Positions 58,686 through 64,000 of a stretch of DNA of 64,000 nucleotides are shown here, piece after piece. A program made the translations under genes and the position numbers. Position 1 is the stretch's first letter. The number at the start of each line of letters is the position of its first letter. The notes under the pieces are model-generated. The model did not search any database, was not told the DNA's origin, and was given only the letters and a program-made list of their open reading frames with translations. The DNA comes from Prinsepia uniflora (lineage: Eukaryota > Streptophyta > Magnoliopsida > Rosales > Rosaceae). The stretch is taken from assembly GCA_032719365.1 (NCBI GenBank), contig CM064872.1, positions 24,470,140-24,534,139 on the forward strand, read 5' to 3'.

Positions 58686-61168
58686 AGTAAGTGCCATGAT
58701 ATTTCTCCCGGGGAAATATGTCTATGATGAATTCGAAACATAATCAACCTCAACCGGATATAAGTCATACCCAACTTATAGAAATCATACAACCAGTCTA
58801 CACTATTGGTCAACATCGGAACAAAATTTGCTAGTACATCCTTGCCCCATGGGCAGTCATACTACATCTCACTCGGGGTATAGAGAACTTCGCTCAACAT
58901 CCGAGTCCACTTAATTCAATAATCACAAGTATCAGTTATATCTTCTCAATCACATGTCGTCCACTCGTGACATGGTACAATGACTAAATCCTCAAGTATA
59001 CGTCATTAGGCCACCAGGGCAAGAAACTCATAAGGTCCAAACTTAGGGACTCATTCCCCTCACTAAGTCAATCACTTCATACCTCTTTCCTAGGGTCACT
59101 GTGGACAATGAATTTAACTTTTCCTTCTGTTGTATTTATCATCATAGGCTTCCCGGATACCTACCTCCTGCCAATGCCAATAACTGGCACTCAGTACACT
59201 TATGCATTTCTTAATCTTGACTCCATCCAACATCATACACGAAGTGTAATCCTGCAGTTGGACTCCAATAGTCCAAATGATCAAAATCGTGTGCAACTCC
59301 ACTCCTATGGAGTTCCATCAATAACATGATTTCACCTATCATTAAGTTATCAACCACGCCAATTCTCTCCCCAACTGATACCTGATCCGACAATGCGGTC
59401 GTAATCTCAATGTGTCCTGTACCTGCACCTTCAGTCCTTAAGACCCCATAGGTGCCACATACCAGGGTGTCCGAGAAACAACTCGTATACTCAACATGAT
59501 CTCCATCATAAACTCAATCTCTCATCCTGGAAAAATCTCAGGAAATATGTTGAGAAATCTGTGCATTCTCATCCCTCACTAGGCATCTCCTACACAAAGC
59601 ATATACACTACACATATGATCAGCAAACTTTAGTTACTTCTTACCAACAGTCCATCGATTAAGTCCATCGATTATGAGGATCAAATCATGCTAGAGGGTA
59701 ACACCCTCGAGTGTCTCTAAAACATCTCTGGGAATCCTGGACTCTACATATCACTCTCTAATCGACATACTCGATACACGTATTATGAGTCATCAACCAA
59801 TTCATTCCAAGGATTACATCCAAATTATCAAAGTCTAAGGCAGCCACTAGGCGAATAATACATGTCATCCTGGGTAGCCTCACATCGATAAGTCTACCCC
59901 CCTTATATCTCACCAAGTTTACTATAGATAATTACCAAGGTTACCCCATAAATATCATCAAATTTATCACATCTGTAGCTCCAGTCGACTCACCGACTAC
60001 CATACCTTAACCAATCACAAACATCTCTATATTCGTTCAATGTACAATCTCAAGACATGAAAGATTGATTACCCTGGGATCTACCGAATGAATACGTCCT
60101 GATTAAACTTACGTCCATGTCACTACTCCAAAGGCTACTTAGACCTCCTGCTAGTAACTGCAATCCTCAGGCAAGTGGTCCCAATCTGATCACGCCCCTA
60201 TGGTCCCTCACGGGCCTTACCAACTCTTCCCTCACCCGTCATGTCAACAATTGATGCAGGAGCCAATCCCTGCTCCCTTGCTCCCCAATAGTGCCATATC
60301 ACTTTATCAATCTATATAACCATTTCCTTATGATGTGGCCAGACGACCCACAATCATAACTATTACTGCATAAGTACCCTTATCGCTTTGCCTCCCAGCG
60401 GACCCAACTAGCGTACCACTGAATTGGACTATCTCCTAAGTCCAAGTCCCTGTATATCTCGGGTTTCCGCCCACACCTTCAGTCACTAAATGAAACTGAC
60501 ACGACCCATAAGTCCAGTAAACAAAATTAAACAAAACTAATCCACGAAGACATAATCCATCAATATCTGACCTTATACTAGTCCTTGGCATCCTAGGTGC
60601 CAAACATTCCTCAATCAAGGGTCGGCCATGTAAAAAACCATAGTTATACTCAACTCTTTTGGCTCCTCCGGAGCCCAGATACGTTCCTATGACTCGTCTC
60701 AAGTTTCTAACCAATATCCTGATTCATTTTGAGTTCCGTATCCATATCTCGACTCCTCTTGAGTCCAATCTTATACCAATCAGCCATGCCATCATTGGCA
60801 AACCCAGTCACTAAGCAAATACCGATGATGAACCACACCTTATTCAGGTTCGACTTGTAAGGCCTAAGGGATATCCCATCACATTCTAAACTCTTTAGAC
60901 ACACATTCCACTTAAGGAATCCACTGAGAATAATCTCATCACGAGTGTAACTTACCCAACTGTGCTACTTTTCTAGCCATTGTGCTCATCCGTCCCTGGG
61001 ACCTACACAATTCCGTGTTTACCAGTTAGGAGTTTGCAATGTACACTTATTAACATCTGACCCTCAATCTAGGGTCAATCTCATCTGAGATCTATTACGA
61101 AGTCGCATACAACCTCGTCTACCCGTCTCACTATCATATCGTGCACGGGGCTTACGTTTCGGAGGCAT
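58686..61168 (-). pseudogene. Gypsy gag-protease relic
   Basis: ATG at 61168 opens Met-Pro-Pro-Lys-Arg-Lys-Pro-Arg, a usual gypsy gag start. A decayed zinc knuckle lies at 60370-60320 (C-G-S-S-G-H-I-I-R-K-W; first and last Cys lost). The aspartic-protease C-terminal block L-D-V-I-L-G-M-N-W-L lies at 59830-59780. All are scattered among stops in different frames. The remaining kilobase to the polypurine tract holds no RT, RNase H or integrase motif I can recognise. The internal region is about 2.6 kb against more than 5 kb in autonomous relatives, so pol has been deleted. Confidence 0.7.
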
Positions 61169-61190
61169 GACGTGGCAACAGAATCAGCAA

Positions 61191-61209
61191 CCTAGTGCTT
61201 TAATACCAA
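61191..61209 (-). other. Gypsy primer-binding site (decayed)
   Basis: TTGGTATTAAAGCACTAGG, where initiator-Met matches read TGGTATCAGAGC. Both changes are C-to-T or G-to-A, as methylation decay would give. Confidence 0.75.
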
Positions 61210-62434
61210 GTTGACAGGACCGTCCCCGAAGGAACTTTGATAACCGCGCCCGGTCCTGCTCCCATCTAGCAAGTCGACTGAACTTCTCAAATTACCCTCA
61301 GCACTTGCCAAACAAGGGATAACCATACCTGTGCCCATTCATGCCTCCACCTCTCGAATAGCCTCGATCATCATGCCACGACCTGGAGGTTCCTCCCTCT
61401 TCATCAATCAAGGGTCCTCCCTCTTCATCAATCAACCGGATCTTTAAACCCAAAATCAGATCCAGCAACAGTACCGGGTCTTTAAACCCAAAACCATGTG
61501 TAAATCATAACAAATCCAGAATCCATCGTAATCCAAATTCCAAATCATATCCATCATCCATTTCCAAATCCGAATCCAGAACCATCATTCTGTAAGCTAG
61601 CATCCAGAATAACCATTCCGAACCCAAACCGGAAATCCACTTTCAAGTTTCCGAAACCCGAAATCTCGTTCATCAAAACCTCTTTTATGAACTGGGCATC
61701 AAGCCCGAAATCACCTTTTCCAAAATACTTTATAAATCTTTGAAATCAAATCATATTTCAAATCCCAAACTCAAATCTTCGAAACAATGGTCAAATCACA
61801 ACATACTCGAAATCTAGTAAAACGTGGAAATCCGTAATAATCTTGAAATACGTGCCAAAATCGTAAATCATATTCACAATCATAATCAAAACATCATCAA
61901 AACATGATACGCACAACTCATATAACATCATCCATTAAACCATCATCAAAGCATAGGAGAAACCATAGTCTCGAAATACGTGCAATTACGTATTGCATAT
62001 CGAAATACGTGTAAATACGAAAATCGTAATTACCATAAGCATAAGCATAGAAATCATATATATAAAGCATAGAAAATGATTATGCATGCATTGAAATTTA
62101 GAAAACAAAGTCCACTCACACACCGTCCAAACGGCTCGCTTCCGAGCTGCACGTTTTCCCGTAAATTCTGAAAATTATAATTCCTGTCCAAGATCAATAT
62201 CGAGGGTCACTAACACTTTAATACACCTCATATAATTTTTCCCAATTTTCTGGAATTTAAATACGTATTATAAACATATATGAAAACTTCAGATACACTG
62301 AACACTATCAAAACGATATCCAATTTCCTTAAAACTAGTGCCAAAATGTTCGTTACATTAAAAGGAGCAAGTTTCATGTTGAACTCACCTCGAGATTCGG
62401 TCCCACGCACCCCCATGCGCCACCGTGAGTGGCT

Positions 62435-62453
62435 GCACGTGAAGCTCACGCGC
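62435..62453 (-). promoter_or_regulatory. Conserved LTR hairpin (61212-63812 copy)
   Basis: Identical to the partner LTR copy; 334 nt before donor GTGAGTGGAC (62119-62110). Confidence 0.5.
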
Positions 62454-63186
62454 CAGCTACAGTGCAAACACTGTTCATCGTTCTCACCCGGCTATCTGTT
62501 AAACGGGTCGTTCAACCCACGTGATGACCCGGTTCAATTCCTGCCAAATTCAACTGTCTAGTAGCATCATAAACACATGAATTAAAGGTTTGTCTTCTCA
62601 ATTCCAAATATAATTACTTCCAACTATCCAACTCAATTCAAATTTTCGAAGACTGTTCATCATTCAATCCCTTCATTATTCATCGATTTCTTTAAATTGA
62701 TCAGTTAGGAAGCATCATAGACTCATTCTAACCATGAATTCAAGTTCAATTTGACTTGAACATACCTTTGTATGATCGAACTCAATCGTGAAAATTACAA
62801 ACTGTCGCGGGTCCAGCCCTTGGCCAATACCTCCTCGATTGCTTCCGTTTTTATCGTGTTCGACTACTCAAGGTCGCAGAAATCTTAATCGAACCTTAAT
62901 TTGGCTTGGGCTGGTCTACAACTCAAATTTGGATTTTCAATTGTTCAAGAACAGGTTTTGGGTTTTTGATTTTCTTTTCACCATTTTCATCCCTTTTCTT
63001 CCTCTTTCAATCTCTAATCTCTGTTCTTACTCCCTTCATTCTTTTCCCGCTCTTCTTTTCTCTCAACTGGTTGCGGGGGAGGTCGATCAAGGAAAATTGG
63101 TCTCTCCTCTGGTTTCTGTTTTTCACTTCAAACACCCACACAGTTTCAAATCTTTTTTACTTGCACATTCAGCTAATTCCCTCCAC

Positions 63187-63289
<103 letters not shown>

Positions 63290-63817
63290 TGCACTTGCCA
63301 CCTCTAGTGCCACAAATTGTTTCCTCAAAGTTACATATGTCATTTGGTGGCATCACCATGGCTGAATCAGCCCATCACCATCCCATTTCTTATTCAATTT
63401 CTCAATTACCATTCTGCCCTTGCTTTGATAATTTACCAAAATGCCCTTCACACTACTAGACTCGTTACTTTATCGTCCGAACTCCGATTGACTCGTGCCG
63501 CCTGTCTACAGACTCAGTATCTCGAAACTTGCCTTCGAATTACGTGAAAATTCCATGTCGTTTGAAAAGTTAACAAATTGCCCCTTTTACCAATTTAGCA
63601 AATTACCCTTGAACTTCCAAACATCATAACTTTCTCCTCGAATGTCGGAATCGGACGTGCCACCTATCTATGAACTCGTGACGTCCCGAACTACGTCACA
63701 GTCTTTGGTCAAAGTCCGTTTGACCGCTCAAACCGAAAGTCAACCGTTTGCCCAACTCCAGGGGCAAAATTGTCATTTTTTTTCAAATTTTCCGAATTTC
63801 TGGCTCGTTACACTATT

Positions 63818-64000
63818 CACACAGGGTAGAATGTTGATGAAAGTCTCGTGGGAACAACTTTACCCATTGAAGGCAAGTTAATAGATACCCAAAAAAAAAC
63901 TTGTCTGGGATATGCAAGGCATTGGCATTAGACGACTTTTGTGGCCAAAAGTTATTAATGAAAAATGCATATGTATCATCGAGGTTATACATTTACACTG
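63818..64000. other. Right flank of the gypsy element
   Basis: Too short to classify; no feature recognised. Confidence 0.4.

Overview
This window looks like a heterochromatic, transposon-packed stretch of a flowering-plant nuclear genome, probably a eudicot. The evidence is a gypsy, copia, CACTA and Cassandra repertoire typical of angiosperms, plant-type CACTA transposase, ULP1 and DUF4216/DUF4218 domains, AT-rich intergenic DNA, and the absence of any convincing host gene, tRNA gene or prokaryote-like operon. Species cannot be read from the sequence. Everything recognisable is a mobile element or a relic of one, and almost all coding sequence is broken.

Layout. 1-5700: two related long gypsy LTRs (A, partial; B, with an upstream scrap of gypsy interior) with a 357-bp deleted LTR copy nested in B. 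5701-7492: the 5' end of a truncated CACTA (CACTA2, minus strand). 7612-8227: a MITE-like element. 9351-31686: a CACTA element (CACTA1, minus strand) with both termini and a TGG target duplication. It carries a TNP2 transposase gene and a Transposase_24/ULP1-protease gene, and it has been interrupted by three solo LTRs (12439-15160, 16688-19639, 23030-26087) and by a tandem Cassandra TRIM (20683-21768) whose three LTRs carry 5S-rRNA-like sequence. 31893-32602: a second MITE-like element. 33772-35266: a CACTA terminus relic and a possible hAT-like element. 35310-40928: a copia element with GGTTC target duplications and a decayed gag-pol. 41327-48658: a non-coding, LARD-like Athila/Tat gypsy element with a tRNA-Asp-type primer site. 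48719-52600: the 3' end of a third CACTA (CACTA3, plus strand), split by a solo LTR (49164-52051). 52601-53460: duplicated CACTA termini. 55607-63812: a gypsy element of the solo-LTR clade with two LTRs, a decayed primer site and only gag and protease relics, minus strand.

The most unusual signal is shared by the long gypsy LTRs. Most copies carry (1) a 19-nt hairpin with a conserved stem and variable loop; (2) about 335 nt downstream, a consensus 5' splice site GTGAGTGGAC; (3) arrays of short dyads with changing arms; and (4) the reverse complement GTCCACTCAC, which contains a branch-site consensus 25-29 nt before a CAG/GTTG-type acceptor. This reads as an LTR-borne intron of about 0.9-1.25 kb whose donor and branch site can pair with each other. 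I do not know of a description of it. Other points worth a second look are the tandem Cassandra, a foldback at the end of the CACTA1 transposase gene, a ULP1 domain with all four catalytic residues kept, and a dense cluster of ACGT-core sites in LTR B.
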